From the NCBI GenBank assembly GCA_900757595.1, contig CAAEOL010000047.1:1-64000 (forward strand): a stretch of 64,000 nt of DNA, read 5' to 3'. How positions within the stretch are numbered: position 1 is the stretch's first letter; each line of letters begins with the position of its first letter. A program made the translations under genes and the position numbers. Source of the DNA: an uncultured Collinsella sp. GTDB lineage: Bacteria > Actinomycetota > Coriobacteriia > Coriobacteriales > Coriobacteriaceae. Of this stretch, positions 16,748-26,431 are shown in pieces. The notes below the pieces were generated by a model, which had not been told where the DNA came from, searched no databases, and saw only the letters and a program-made list of their open reading frames with translations.

Positions 16748-18451
16748 ATGAGCAATCCCTCGAACCGCGCTTCGATGCGCGGGCAACTCACGCTGCGCGG
16801 CGTCGTCATCGGCGTCCTTGGCTGCGTGATCATCACGGCAAGCTCGGCCTACACCGCCCTCAAGATGGGCGCACTCCCCTGGCCGATCGTCTTCGCTGCC
16901 GTCATCTCGCTGTTCTTCCTTAAGCTCATGGGCAACGCCAGCCTCAACGAGGCCAACGTCACCCACACCATCATGTCCGCAGGCGCCATGGTCGCCGGCG
17001 GTCTGGCGTTTACCATCCCGGGCGCCTGGATGCTGGGCTATGCCGACCAGATCAGCTGGCTCGACATGTTTATCGTGGCACTCGCCGGCACTATCCTGGG
17101 CCTGCTGGCCACAGCACTCATTCACCGTCACTTTATCGTGGACGCCGCGCTGGAGTTCCCCACCGGCAACGCCGCAGCTCAGACCCTGCGCGCGACCGAG
17201 GCCGGCGGCAAGACCGGCAAGCAGCTCTTTGGCTCCATGGCCATCGCCGGCATCTACAGCGTGCTGCGCGATGCTCTGGGCATTGTGCCCAGTATGCTGT
17301 GCACGCTCAACATCCCTGGCGTGACCTTTGCCATCTACAACTCGCCCATGCTGCTCTCCGTCGGCTTCCTTGTGGGCTTCGCCCCGGTCGCGTTCTGGTT
17401 TGCCGGCGCGCTGCTGGGCAATTTTGGCATCATTGTCGGCGGCACCGCTGCCGGTCTGTTTGACGTTATGACCGCACAGGGCATTGTTAAGTCCCTGGGT
17501 ATGGGCCTCATGATGGGCTTTGGCGTCGCCGTCGTCCTCAAGGACATCTTGCCGCAGGTCGCCGGTATCGTCCGCGGCCTCGCCGCCGACAGCTCCACCG
17601 ACACCGACGAGCAGTCGCTCATCTCGGGCTCCCTTAAGCTCGACGCCGGTATCATCGGCCTGGGCGCTGCCGCCATCGCCGTGATCATCGCCATCGTGCT
17701 CGACCTTGGCCCCGTTCCGGCCGTCATCGTGACGCTGTTCACCTTTGTCACCACCATCATGAGCGCACAGAGCTGCGGCCAGACGGGCATCGACCCCATG
17801 GAGATCTTTGGCCTCATCGTTATGCTCATCGTGGCTGCCTTCGCACAGATCGCTCAGGTCAAGCTGTTCTTTATCGCCGGCATCGTAGCCGTGGCATGCG
17901 GCCTTGCAGGCGACGTCATGAACGACTTTAAGGCCGGCGCCGTGCTGGGCACCAACCCGCGTGCGCAGTGGATCGGCCAGGCCATCGGCGGCATCGTGGG
18001 CGCCCTGGTCGCCGCCGCCGTCATGGTCGCGCTCGTCACCGCCTATGGTCCGGACGCCTTTGGCCCCGACAAGAGCTTTGTAGCCGCGCAGGCAAGCGTG
18101 GTCGCCACCATGGTCTCGGGCATCCCGAGCGTGCCGTGGTTTGCGGGCGGCTTTATCGCCGGCATCGTCATGTACTGGCTCGGCATTCCGGCCATGATGA
18201 TCGGCCTGGGCGTGTACCTGCCGTTCTACATGTCACTCACGGCATTCCTGGGCTCCTGCGTCAAGCTCGCCTACGACAAATGGTCCGCCCACCGCGACGC
18301 CACCGCTGGTCTTTCTGACGAGGAGAGGGCTGCCAAGGACGCCGCCTTCCAGGAGCAGGGCTTGGTCGTTGCCAGCGGCCTGCTGGGCGGCGAGTCCATC
18401 GTCGGCGTTATCCTGGCATTTGTCTCCGTGGGCCTGAGCCTGCTGGGGTAG
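16748..18451 (+). CDS. OPT family oligopeptide transporter
   Basis: The 567-residue protein has about 14-16 hydrophobic segments, starting with RGVVIGVLGCVIITASSAY. It carries the family's NEANVTHTIMSAGAMVAGG region and PTGNAAAQTLRATEAGGKTG cytoplasmic loop. OPT/YSL proteins are proton-coupled importers of small peptides or metal chelates; the substrate cannot be told here. It has an AAAGGAG ribosome site. A short C-terminal hydrophobic segment after a charged loop (DEERAAKDAAFQEQG) closes the protein. Confidence 0.92.
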   Translation: MSNPSNRASMRGQLTLRGVVIGVLGCVIITASSAYTALKMGALPWPIVFAAVISLFFLKLMGNASLNEANVTHTIMSAGAMVAGGLAFTIPGAWMLGYADQISWLDMFIVALAGTILGLLATALIHRHFIVDAALEFPTGNAAAQTLRATEAGGKTGKQLFGSMAIAGIYSVLRDALGIVPSMLCTLNIPGVTFAIYNSPMLLSVGFLVGFAPVAFWFAGALLGNFGIIVGGTAAGLFDVMTAQGIVKSLGMGLMMGFGVAVVLKDILPQVAGIVRGLAADSSTDTDEQSLISGSLKLDAGIIGLGAAAIAVIIAIVLDLGPVPAVIVTLFTFVTTIMSAQSCGQTGIDPMEIFGLIVMLIVAAFAQIAQVKLFFIAGIVAVACGLAGDVMNDFKAGAVLGTNPRAQWIGQAIGGIVGALVAAAVMVALVTAYGPDAFGPDKSFVAAQASVVATMVSGIPSVPWFAGGFIAGIVMYWLGIPAMMIGLGVYLPFYMSLTAFLGSCVKLAYDKWSAHRDATAGLSDEERAAKDAAFQEQGLVVASGLLGGESIVGVILAFVSVGLSLLG

Positions 18452-18474
18452 GCCGAACAACAACGCGCCAACGC

Positions 18475-18513
18475 AAAGCGCGGGGTCGGAGCCAAACCGG
18501 CCCTGCGCTTTTT
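18475..18513 (+). terminator. Terminator of the OPT gene
   Basis: AAAGCGCGGGGTCGG pairs with CCGGCCCTGCGCTTT (two weak pairs) and is followed by TTG. Confidence 0.8.
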
Positions 18514-18590
18514 GTCTATTTGACTCTTATGATCCTCACGACGTTTTTAGTCATGCCGATTGGCCTGACTTCCAGGTCAACAAGCCTTGT

Positions 18591-18619
18591 CTGACACCTC
18601 GCTCAGCGCGGTGTAGAGT
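18591..18619 (+). promoter_or_regulatory. Sigma-A-type promoter of the DUF389 gene
   Basis: CTGACA and TAGAGT are separated by 17 nt and lie about 45 nt before the ATG of the DUF389 gene. Confidence 0.5.
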
Positions 18620-18665
18620 AAGGGTGACGGGCGGGATACACGGCCCGTGCCAAAACGAGGTGGAC

Positions 18666-19805
18666 ATGGAACTCGACAAACAACAGATTAAGCGACTGCG
18701 TGAGCGCCATCACCGACGCCACGATATTCGGCCCCTTCACACCAAGGCCGCCGATGAGGCCGCACGCTTCTTAAAGCGCGCGTTCAACATTCGCGAGGGA
18801 CGCGCGCCCTATCACGTGATCCGCAAGCGTTTTGTAAACGGGGCGCGCCTGACTGGCTCCCACCTATGCATCCTCATCATCGCCATGTTGATCGCAAGTA
18901 TTGGCCTCGATATCGACTCAGACATCGCCATCGTGGGCGCCATGCTCATCTGCCCGCTCATGGGATCGGTCCTTGCCATGGCATACGGCGTCGCCACGCT
19001 CGACCGCGAGATTACCGTCGAAGCCGTCGCCAGCCTTGCGCTGCAAATGACCTTTTGCCTGGTCACGTCCACGCTGTATTTTAAGCTCTCGCCCCTTGGC
19101 ACCACCACGGCCGCCATCATCGACAACTCGACGCCCACCGTATGGGACCTCGCTGTCGCACTCGCCGGCGGCTTTGCAGGCGGCCTAGGCAACTCACGCG
19201 ACCAGGAGCCAGCAACGCTTATCGCGGGCGTGGCCGTGGCAACCGCGCTCATGCCGCCCCTGTGCGCGGCGGGCTATGGCATCGCCATCGCAAGCGGGTC
19301 GCTGTTTCTCTCGGCGCTCTACGAGTTTGGCATCAACGTTGTCTTTATCGCGCTGGCTGCCGAAGCCGTGCTGCTTCTTTTGCGCGTGCCGCTCAAGCGC
19401 GACCTCAACGGCGACGGCATTGTGACCGCCGAAGAAGATGCCGAGGTCAACGAGCTATCGCGCAAGGTGCGCCGCCGCATCATCGTGGGCACGGTGATCT
19501 TTGCCATCCCCTGCATCGTTATGACCGCGGGTTCCATCGGTTCGGCGCAGGCCGGCGTGCAGGACGGCTACGGCGTCACCGAAACCACGCGCGAGCTTGC
19601 GGCGGTGCTGCCAGGCTTTAAGGATTACACCGTCGCCGTCGAGACCTCGGCTACCGAGGACGACAAGGAGGGCCTTGTCGAGCGTGAGATTGTCGCCCAC
19701 GTAACGACAAGCAAGGCGCTCGGGGCACACGACCGCCACGTCGCCCGCAAACTCATCGACCTCAACGTGCCCGAGCTCGATCGCGTGGAGTTCGATGTGA
19801 AGTGA
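18666..19805 (+). CDS. DUF389 family membrane protein
   Basis: The 379-residue protein starts with a charged helical segment (DKQQIKRLRERHHRRH). Five or six membrane helices follow, including the family's GAMLICPLMGSVLAMAYGVA and LAVALAGGFAGGLGNSRDQEPATLIAGVAVATALMPP regions. A C-terminal extracytoplasmic domain of about 90 residues completes it. DUF389 proteins are uncharacterised. The ATG at 18666 follows GAGGTGG; an in-frame ATG at 18624 would precede the ribosome site. Confidence 0.9.
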   Translation: MELDKQQIKRLRERHHRRHDIRPLHTKAADEAARFLKRAFNIREGRAPYHVIRKRFVNGARLTGSHLCILIIAMLIASIGLDIDSDIAIVGAMLICPLMGSVLAMAYGVATLDREITVEAVASLALQMTFCLVTSTLYFKLSPLGTTTAAIIDNSTPTVWDLAVALAGGFAGGLGNSRDQEPATLIAGVAVATALMPPLCAAGYGIAIASGSLFLSALYEFGINVVFIALAAEAVLLLLRVPLKRDLNGDGIVTAEEDAEVNELSRKVRRRIIVGTVIFAIPCIVMTAGSIGSAQAGVQDGYGVTETTRELAAVLPGFKDYTVAVETSATEDDKEGLVEREIVAHVTTSKALGAHDRHVARKLIDLNVPELDRVEFDVK

Positions 19806-19930
19806 TGCCGGCGCGGGATGAATGCTCGCACGGACGCAAGTTACGACGAGGCGCAGACGCGATACGGACACGAGCAAATTGCGGGGTGCAGTTCACACCC
19901 GAGCCCCGCTCGCTGTTTTATTGCCGTGAA

Positions 19931-20380
19931 TCAGGCGTCCGCATCGACATCGCCAGACTCCACCGTAAACGCCGGATCGGTGCTCACAAGATAAAATCGG
20001 GTCACCTTAGTATTTCTAATTAGGTAAATCTGCCCCTGATTGCGTCGGCGCGATATATACGCAACGTGAACCGTGCCGAATTCTTCGCCGTTTTCCTTCT
20101 TTAATACCAGGATATTGGGATCATCCGTACGCTTAAACTGCCCGTCAACGCAGCTGCCGTCTTTGTCGACCAGTTGCCAACGATGGTTATCCTCTTCAAG
20201 AAAGGCCAGGGTTTCCAGACTTGTTTTGTCATCCCGATAGTAACCGTCAATGGCAAAGCCTTCGGAAACGCATTCCTGCATATAGGATGTTTCTCGATTT
20301 ATAGCAAACTGCCCTGCAGCGCCCAGGAGCACAGCCAGGCAAACCACTGCAAGGGTTATCGAAATAACACGGCGATCCAT
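19931..20380 (-). CDS. Membrane-anchored hypothetical protein
   Basis: I do not recognise a family. The 149-residue protein has one N-terminal hydrophobic helix (residues 4-26, ISITLAVVCLAVLLGAAG) followed by a soluble domain of about 115 residues. That domain has alternating strands (HRWQLVDKDGSCVDGQFK, NILVLKKENGEEFGTVHVAY) and two cysteines. This suggests an anchored beta-rich extracytoplasmic domain. The gene is AT-richer than its neighbours and stands alone, convergent with the DUF389 gene. Confidence 0.65.
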   Translation of the reverse strand: MDRRVISITLAVVCLAVLLGAAGQFAINRETSYMQECVSEGFAIDGYYRDDKTSLETLAFLEEDNHRWQLVDKDGSCVDGQFKRTDDPNILVLKKENGEEFGTVHVAYISRRRNQGQIYLIRNTKVTRFYLVSTDPAFTVESGDVDADA

Positions 20381-20613
20381 GTTAGCCCAACCGATAGTTG
20401 TTTAACGGAGCACGAAACATACCTGGAACCTCCGATATCAGGGCAAACGTCACCTACGGCCTGCCGGCAATCATATGTTTCCAACATCAAACCATATGGT
20501 TACAACTCGTTGGAGATAGGTTCCATGAACGGACGGTAATTTGCGGCGAACGGCTACATATGTTCATTATCTCAGGGTTCCGGAGGCTATTTTTGGCGCC
20601 ACCGAGGCATTGT

Positions 20614-20744
20614 TTTCGGAAGTATGCGGCAAATTCCGGAACTCTCGAGCATACCCCGGTTTTTCGCCAATAAAACCGCAGGTACAGAGCTTGGACATAT
20701 CCAGTGTGCTCGGCCTATTCAAATTTTGCCGCATACTTCCGAAA
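20614..20744. repeat. Variable-arm inverted-repeat element, copy 1
   Basis: The arms 20614-20635 and 20722-20744 match over 22 bp with one extra base; they begin TTTCGGAAGTATGCGG. The core at 20648-20683 (AGCATACCCCGG, then AATAAAACCGCAGGT) recurs in the elements at 56305 and 62627, which have different arms. The surrounding 480-bp gap (20381-20861) otherwise holds only the activase terminator. Confidence 0.8.
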
Positions 20745-20802
20745 TCCGAGTCCGCTGAAAGCGCCTGCAACGCCATTTGCGCAACATATGTCCAGCAAAA
20801 AC

Positions 20803-20829
20803 GGGTGGTAGCCGGCACGGCTACCACCC
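20803..20829 (-). terminator. Terminator of the activase gene
   Basis: A perfect 12-bp stem (GGGTGGTAGCCG) closes on a 3-nt loop and is followed by TTTTT on the minus strand. Confidence 0.92.
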
Positions 20830-20861
20830 GCTTGTCTCATATCTAGCACATAGCAGGCCAA

Positions 20862-23800
20862 CTACTTCTTAATGCCGCGTCCCAGACGATTGGCGACCGA
20901 CGCAACGACCTCCTCGCTGGCCGGCCCGCAGCTCGCGCAGCCATCGTGGGCACGCATCTGGCCGGTGACCTCGTCCATCGCGAGCGGCGCCACCTTCTCG
21001 AGCTTAAAGCCCTTACCGGCGCGCATGTTCTCCTTTGCCACGCTGATCATAAGCTTAATACGGTTGAGCTGGTTGACCTCGGACGCACCGGGGTCATAGT
21101 CCACTGCGACGATGTTGCTCTCGGGGTGCTGGCGGCGCAGTTCCTTGATCACAGCCTTACCCACCACGTGGTTGGGCAGGCACGCGAAGGGCTGCGTGCA
21201 GATGATGTTGGGCGCACCATGGTCGATCAGGTCGAGCATCTCGGCCGTAAGTAACCAGCCCTCGCCCATGTTGTTACACACCGAAAGCACCGTGCGGGCC
21301 TTGTCGGCCATGGTGCCGATGCGCTCGGGCGCCTCAAAGCGGCGGGACTTTTCGAGCATCTCCTCCACCGGCGTGCGCATCCAGTCCACGAGCTTGATGA
21401 GCGCCTGCATACCAGCACGCGTGGTAGCAGAGCTTCCCAACTCGTCCTTCTGCAGCTCGGCGTTGCTCATGGAGTACAGGAAGAAGTCGAGCAGGCCCGG
21501 CACCACTGCCTCGCAGCCCTCGCGCTCAATGACATCGACCACGTGGTTGTTGGCCGTGGGATGGAACTTGACCAAGATCTCGCCGACCACGCCCACGCGC
21601 GGCTTGGTGCCCTCGCCCACGAGCGGCATGGTGTCGAACGCGCGGATGGCCTCGCGGCATAGCTTGGTGTAGTTGTGGCGGTTAAACTTGGGCGCCAGCT
21701 TGCGGGCGCGCGCCATGTACTCCTCGTAGAGCGCGTTGGCGGCACCGGGCGTGGCCTCGTACGGGCGGCAGCGGTAGAGCATCTGCATCATCACGTCGCC
21801 AAAGAGCACCGCGTAGACTGCCTGCTTAAGCAGCGCCGGCGTAATCTTAAAGCCGGGGTTGTCCTCGCCGAGCGCCACGGCCGAAAGCGAGATCACCGGG
21901 ATCTCGGGGTGGCCGCTCTCGCGCAGGGCCTTGCGGATGAGTGCGATGTAGTTGGTGGCACGGCAGCCGCCGCCGGTCTGGCTGATAACCACGGCAGTCT
22001 TGGACAGGTCGTACCGACCGCTCTCGATGGCCTCCATAATCTGGCCCGTCACCAGGATCGACGGGTAGCAAATGTCGTTGTTCACATAGCGCAGGCCGGC
22101 CTCGACGGCGTCGTGATCGGTCGAGGGCAGCAGCTCCAAGTTGTAGCCAGCACCGCGGAACACCTCTTTGACCAGGTCAAAGTGGATCGGCGCCATCTGC
22201 GGGCACAGGATGGTGTAGCCCTCCTCGCGCATCTGCTCGGTAAAGGGCACCTTGGGCCACGCGGTCGATGCGCTCTCACGCTGCGCCTCGAACGTGTACT
22301 TGCGGCTCGCGAACGCGGGGGCGTCCGTGGAGGGCGCCACCGGCGCGGCATCGCCCTGCTCGTAGGCCTCGCCCGCGGCCGTGGCCTCGGCCAAGCGCTC
22401 GGCCTCCTGGTCCTTGAGCGCTGCCATGAGCGAGCGGATGCGGATGCGCGCGGCACCCAGGTTGGACACCTCGTCGATCTTGAGCACGGTGTAAATCTTG
22501 CCGCTGGCCTCAAGGATTTCCTGCACCTGGTCGGTGGTCAGAGCGTCCAGACCGCAGCCGAAAGAGTTGAGCTGGATCAGGTCCAGGTCGTTGCGCATCG
22601 TCACAAAACGGGCGACGGCGTACAGGCGGCTGTGGTACATCCACTGGTCGACGACACGAATCGGACGCTCAGGCTTTACCAGATGCGCGAGCGAATCCTC
22701 GGTAAAGACCGCAAAGCCAAAGCTCGAAATAAGCTCGGGCAGGGCGTGGTTGATCTCGGGGTCGTTATGGTAGGGACGGCCGGCGAGCACAATGCCGTGG
22801 CCGCCGTGGTCCTCGACCCACTTAAGAGCCTCCTCGCCCATGGTCTGGATGTCCTCGTGGAAGCGCGCGTCGGCCTCAAAGGCAGCGTTGACGGCGGCAT
22901 CGACCTCGGAGCGCGTGATCTTGGGACCGCGCACGCGACCGCGACCGGCCTCAGCATCGGCCACGCGGTCGACGGCGAGCACCTGGTACAGACGGCGCTT
23001 GAGCTCGGTCTTATCGTGATAGGGCACAAACGGGTACAGGAACTCGATGTTCTGCTCGCGGATCTCGTCGATGTTGAGTGCCAACGCCGTGGGGTAGCTC
23101 ATGACGATGGGGCAGTTGTAACAGTTGCCGGCGGTCGGATCCTCCTTGCGCTCCCAGCGCACGCACGGCATCCAAATGAAGTCGACATCGCGGTCGATGA
23201 GGTTCATCACGTGGCCGTGGCTCATCTTGGCCGGATAGCACACGCTCTCGGACGGCATGGACTCGATGCCCGCCTGGTAAGTCTTTTTGCTCGACTGGTC
23301 GGACAGCTGCACGCTAAAGCCCAGGCGCGTAAAGAACGCATGCCAGAAGGGGTAGTTCTCGTACATGTTGAGTGCACGCGGGATGCCGACGGTGCCGCGC
23401 GGGGCCTCGTCGGGACTCAGCACCTCGCGGTTAAAGAGCAGCTCGTTTTTCTTTTTGAAGAGGTTGGGGGCCTCGGTCTTCTGCTTTTTGTGGCCGGCAC
23501 CCTTCTCGCAGCGGTTACCGGTAATGAAGCGCCTGCCGCCGCCAAAGTCGTTGACGGTAAGCTGGCAGTTGTTGGAGCAGCGGCCGCAGCGGACATGCTT
23601 TTGCGTCACGGTAAGGTGCGCGATGTCCTCGGCAGAAAGAATGGTCGAGGTGCCGTCGGCGCCGGCGCGATCGCGGGCGAGCAGGGCCGCACCGTAGGCG
23701 CCCATGCAGCCGGCGATGTCGGGACGCACGGCATGCACGCCGGTGAGCTGCTCAAACGCACGCAACGTGGCATCGGACATAAAGGTGCCGCCCTGAACGA

Positions 23801-25643
23801 TCACCTGGCTGCCGATCTCCTTGGGGTCGCGCAGCTTAATGACCTTGAACAGGGCATTCTTGATGACGGAATAGGACAGGCCGGCCGCAATGTCGCCCAC
23901 CGTGGCGCCTTCCTTTTGCGCCTGCTTGACGCGCGAGTTCATAAAGACCGTGCAGCGGCTACCCAGGTCGACGGGGGCCTTGGCATGGATGGCGGCATTG
24001 GCGAACGCGCGCACGTCCATGTTCATAGAAACGGCGAAGCTCTCGATAAAGCTACCGCAGCCCGACGAGCAGGCCTCGTTGAGCATGATGTGCTCGATAA
24101 CGCCGTCCTTGACGCGCAGGCACTTCATGTCCTGGCCGCCAATGTCCAGAATAAACTCGACGCCGGGCAGGAACGCCTTGGCACCGCGCAGGTGCGCGAC
24201 GGTCTCGATCTCGCCGGAATCGGCCTTGAGGGCCTCGATGAGCAGCGCCTCACCGTAGCCCGTGGTGGTCACGTGGCCGATGGTGCAGCCCGCGGGGATG
24301 TGGTTGTAGAAATCGGCCATGATGACCTTGGCCGTGCCCAGGATGTCACCGTTGTTGTTGCCGTACCAGGTGTGCAACAGCTGGCCGTCCTCGCCCACGA
24401 GCGCGGCCTTCATGGTGGTGGAGCCGGCGTCGATACCGATGAACACGCGGCCGGTGTAGCCGTCGAGCTTGCCCTTGGGGACGACCTCGGTGTCGTGGCG
24501 AGTCTTGAACTCGGCAAAATCCTCGTCGGTGGCAAAGAGCGGATCCAGACGCTCGACCTCGGCACCCTGTGTGTCACCCAAGGCATCGATAGCCTCGATG
24601 AGCTGCGGGAACGTGCTGAGCTTGTTGGACTCATGCGCCATGGCGGCGCCGCTCGCCACAAACAGGTGAGCGTTTTGGGGCACAATGCGGTGCTCCTCGT
24701 CCAGGTTGAGCGTGAGGTAGAAGCGGTGGCGCAGCTCGGAGAGGTACTGCAGCGGGCCGCCCAGGAAGGCGACGTTGCCGCGGATGGGACGGCCGCACGC
24801 CAGACCCGAGATGGTCTGGGTCACGACGGCTTGGAAGATGGAAGCGGCGACGTCCTCGGGACGGGCGCCTTCGTTGAGCAGCGGCTGCACGTCGGTCTTG
24901 GCAAAAACGCCGCAGCGGCTGGCGATGGGATAGATGGTGGTGGCGTTGGCCGCGAGTTCGTTAAGGCCGCTGGCGTCGGTGTGCAGCAGAGTGGCCATCT
25001 GGTCGATGAAGGCGCCCGTGCCGCCGGCGCAGGTGCCGTTCATGCGCTGCTCGATGCCGTTGTCGAAGTAGATGATCTTGGCGTCCTCGCCGCCCAGCTC
25101 GATGGCAACATCGGTGGCCGGGATGAGGGTCTCGACGGCACGCTTGCTGGCGATGACCTCCTGAACAAACTCCAGGTCGAGCCATTGGGACAGCAGCAGG
25201 CCGCCTGAGCCGGTAATGGCGCAGGTCATCTGCGCCGTCGGTAGCACGGTCGCGGCCCCCTCGAACAGGTCGCGGGCGCAGGCGCGGACGTCGGTGTGAT
25301 GGCGCTGGTACTTGGCATAGACGATTTGGTTGTCGTCGTTGAGCACGGCGAGCTTGACGGTGGTGGAGCCCACGTCTATGCCCAGATGCAGGTTGCCGCG
25401 GGCGGCCTCGGGGTTGAAGATCGCGCCTTCGGGGGCCTGGGCGGCGGCTACGGGCTCAGCGGCGGTGGCGGGCTCGGCGACGACGGACGTCTCCCCTGCC
25501 ACGTTCTTGGCATCGGCAACTGCCTCAGCAACTTTCTCGGCAGCCGCGGTCGCGGCCTTCTGCGCGGCGTCCACCACGGCGGGCGCAGCCTCGCGTGCGG
25601 CAGCGACCACACGGTCTTTAATGCCCTCGACGAGTTTGCTCAT
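20862..25643 (-). CDS. Giant 2-hydroxyacyl-CoA dehydratase activase-type protein (two BcrAD/BadFG domains + DUF2229)
   Basis: The 1593-residue protein starts with an Ala/Lys/Glu-rich helical segment (1-75). Two consecutive ASKHA ATPase domains of the HgdC/BadF type follow (about 85-395 starting LHLGIDVGSTTVKLAVL, and 405-665 starting VFIGIDAGSTTMKAALV). Next are a cysteine cluster (CGRCSNNC...CEKG) and a DUF2229 region (GTVGIPRALNMYENYPFW). The C-terminal half has HgdB-like cysteine motifs and ends GCASCGP. Each ATPase domain keeps both cluster cysteines (TCAGGTG/SRCGVF; ACSSGCG/SRCTVF). In HgdC homodimers these hold one shared [4Fe-4S], so this chain could form the pseudodimer alone. The substrate is unknown. 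A TetR gene is 11 nt upstream. Confidence 0.88.
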   Translation of the reverse strand: MSKLVEGIKDRVVAAAREAAPAVVDAAQKAATAAAEKVAEAVADAKNVAGETSVVAEPATAAEPVAAAQAPEGAIFNPEAARGNLHLGIDVGSTTVKLAVLNDDNQIVYAKYQRHHTDVRACARDLFEGAATVLPTAQMTCAITGSGGLLLSQWLDLEFVQEVIASKRAVETLIPATDVAIELGGEDAKIIYFDNGIEQRMNGTCAGGTGAFIDQMATLLHTDASGLNELAANATTIYPIASRCGVFAKTDVQPLLNEGARPEDVAASIFQAVVTQTISGLACGRPIRGNVAFLGGPLQYLSELRHRFYLTLNLDEEHRIVPQNAHLFVASGAAMAHESNKLSTFPQLIEAIDALGDTQGAEVERLDPLFATDEDFAEFKTRHDTEVVPKGKLDGYTGRVFIGIDAGSTTMKAALVGEDGQLLHTWYGNNNGDILGTAKVIMADFYNHIPAGCTIGHVTTTGYGEALLIEALKADSGEIETVAHLRGAKAFLPGVEFILDIGGQDMKCLRVKDGVIEHIMLNEACSSGCGSFIESFAVSMNMDVRAFANAAIHAKAPVDLGSRCTVFMNSRVKQAQKEGATVGDIAAGLSYSVIKNALFKVIKLRDPKEIGSQVIVQGGTFMSDATLRAFEQLTGVHAVRPDIAGCMGAYGAALLARDRAGADGTSTILSAEDIAHLTVTQKHVRCGRCSNNCQLTVNDFGGGRRFITGNRCEKGAGHKKQKTEAPNLFKKKNELLFNREVLSPDEAPRGTVGIPRALNMYENYPFWHAFFTRLGFSVQLSDQSSKKTYQAGIESMPSESVCYPAKMSHGHVMNLIDRDVDFIWMPCVRWERKEDPTAGNCYNCPIVMSYPTALALNIDEIREQNIEFLYPFVPYHDKTELKRRLYQVLAVDRVADAEAGRGRVRGPKITRSEVDAAVNAAFEADARFHEDIQTMGEEALKWVEDHGGHGIVLAGRPYHNDPEINHALPELISSFGFAVFTEDSLAHLVKPERPIRVVDQWMYHSRLYAVARFVTMRNDLDLIQLNSFGCGLDALTTDQVQEILEASGKIYTVLKIDEVSNLGAARIRIRSLMAALKDQEAERLAEATAAGEAYEQGDAAPVAPSTDAPAFASRKYTFEAQRESASTAWPKVPFTEQMREEGYTILCPQMAPIHFDLVKEVFRGAGYNLELLPSTDHDAVEAGLRYVNNDICYPSILVTGQIMEAIESGRYDLSKTAVVISQTGGGCRATNYIALIRKALRESGHPEIPVISLSAVALGEDNPGFKITPALLKQAVYAVLFGDVMMQMLYRCRPYEATPGAANALYEEYMARARKLAPKFNRHNYTKLCREAIRAFDTMPLVGEGTKPRVGVVGEILVKFHPTANNHVVDVIEREGCEAVVPGLLDFFLYSMSNAELQKDELGSSATTRAGMQALIKLVDWMRTPVEEMLEKSRRFEAPERIGTMADKARTVLSVCNNMGEGWLLTAEMLDLIDHGAPNIICTQPFACLPNHVVGKAVIKELRRQHPESNIVAVDYDPGASEVNQLNRIKLMISVAKENMRAGKGFKLEKVAPLAMDEVTGQMRAHDGCASCGPASEEVVASVANRLGRGIKK

Positions 25644-25654
25644 TGTCTCTCCTC

Positions 25655-26365
25655 TTAGTTGTTGGACTCGACGGTTGCGGTGGTGTCGACCGCGTCCTCG
25701 AGCTGCAGATTCAATAGCTTCATGCCGTATTCCGGCACGTTGATATCGATGGGTTGGCCATACAGGTCGCCGGGGCGCACAAAGGCGATGACCGTCATAA
25801 TGCGCGCCATGGTCTCGGGCGATTCAGAAAGGTCACGCTCAAACCAACGTTGGATCATGCCGACCTCGGCACTTACGACATAGGTGACGTAGTAGTCAAA
25901 GAAGGTGCCCAGCGCCAAGCCCAAAATGCCCGTCTGTGCACGCGGCACCACAGCCTCACGCGCGGTGTCGATAATCTTTTTAATAAAGGCAGGGTCGCCG
26001 CCCGGGCCCAGCAGGGCCCCGATAAGGTCACGATTAGCCGCAAGATAGCGAAGCAGCTCAACCGAACCGGGTGCCGGCTCGAGCTCGTCGATATTGCGGT
26101 AAAGATCGGGTAATTGAGCTGCGGTGATAAGCTCCACCCGCTCACGAATCTCGGCAAGCAGGCCGTCCTCGATCTGGCTGATAAAGTCGGGGATATCGCG
26201 GTAGTGCGAATAGAACGTGCGGCGCGTAAGGCCGGCACGCTCGGTGAGCGACGCGACGTTAATGCGCGAAAGGTCGCCGCTTTCGGCAAGCTCGCTGGCA
26301 AGTGCCTGGCGAAGAGCACGCTGTGAGCGAAGGGACCGGCGATCACATTTCTCGAGCTGGGACAA
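25655..26365 (-). CDS. TetR family transcriptional regulator
   Basis: The 236-residue regulator has a TetR helix-turn-helix at residues 14-60 (NVASLTERAGLTRRTFYSHYRDIPDFI) and a C-terminal ligand domain of the TetR_C_7 style. The start is TTG at 26365 with AAGGAGG five nt before it. The stop lies 11 nt from the activase start, so the two are almost certainly one operon. Palindromes upstream suggest autoregulation. An acyl-CoA or fatty-acid ligand would fit the downstream gene, but that is inference. Confidence 0.9.
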   Translation of the reverse strand: MSQLEKCDRRSLRSQRALRQALASELAESGDLSRINVASLTERAGLTRRTFYSHYRDIPDFISQIEDGLLAEIRERVELITAAQLPDLYRNIDELEPAPGSVELLRYLAANRDLIGALLGPGGDPAFIKKIIDTAREAVVPRAQTGILGLALGTFFDYYVTYVVSAEVGMIQRWFERDLSESPETMARIMTVIAFVRPGDLYGQPIDINVPEYGMKLLNLQLEDAVDTTATVESNN

Positions 26366-26387
26366 GCGTCCTCCTTGTTACTCAGCC

Positions 26388-26431
26388 TGTGCGCTATTGC
26401 ACAGTGCGAGTATTATTGCACACCGTGTGCA
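26388..26431. promoter_or_regulatory. Paired TGTGCA palindromes, probable TetR operator
   Basis: TGCACACCGTGTGCA at 26417-26431 is a near-perfect palindrome. TGTGCGCTATTGCACA at 26388-26403 repeats the TGTGC half-sites. Both lie 20-70 nt upstream of the TTG start of the tetR gene, where autorepression would be expected. Confidence 0.6.

Noticed and set aside
21675..25208. 1177-codon plus-strand frame inside the activase gene
   Set aside because: It is a mirror of strong third-position G/C bias in the minus-strand gene; no motif, no ribosome site, and the opposite frame has clear domains.
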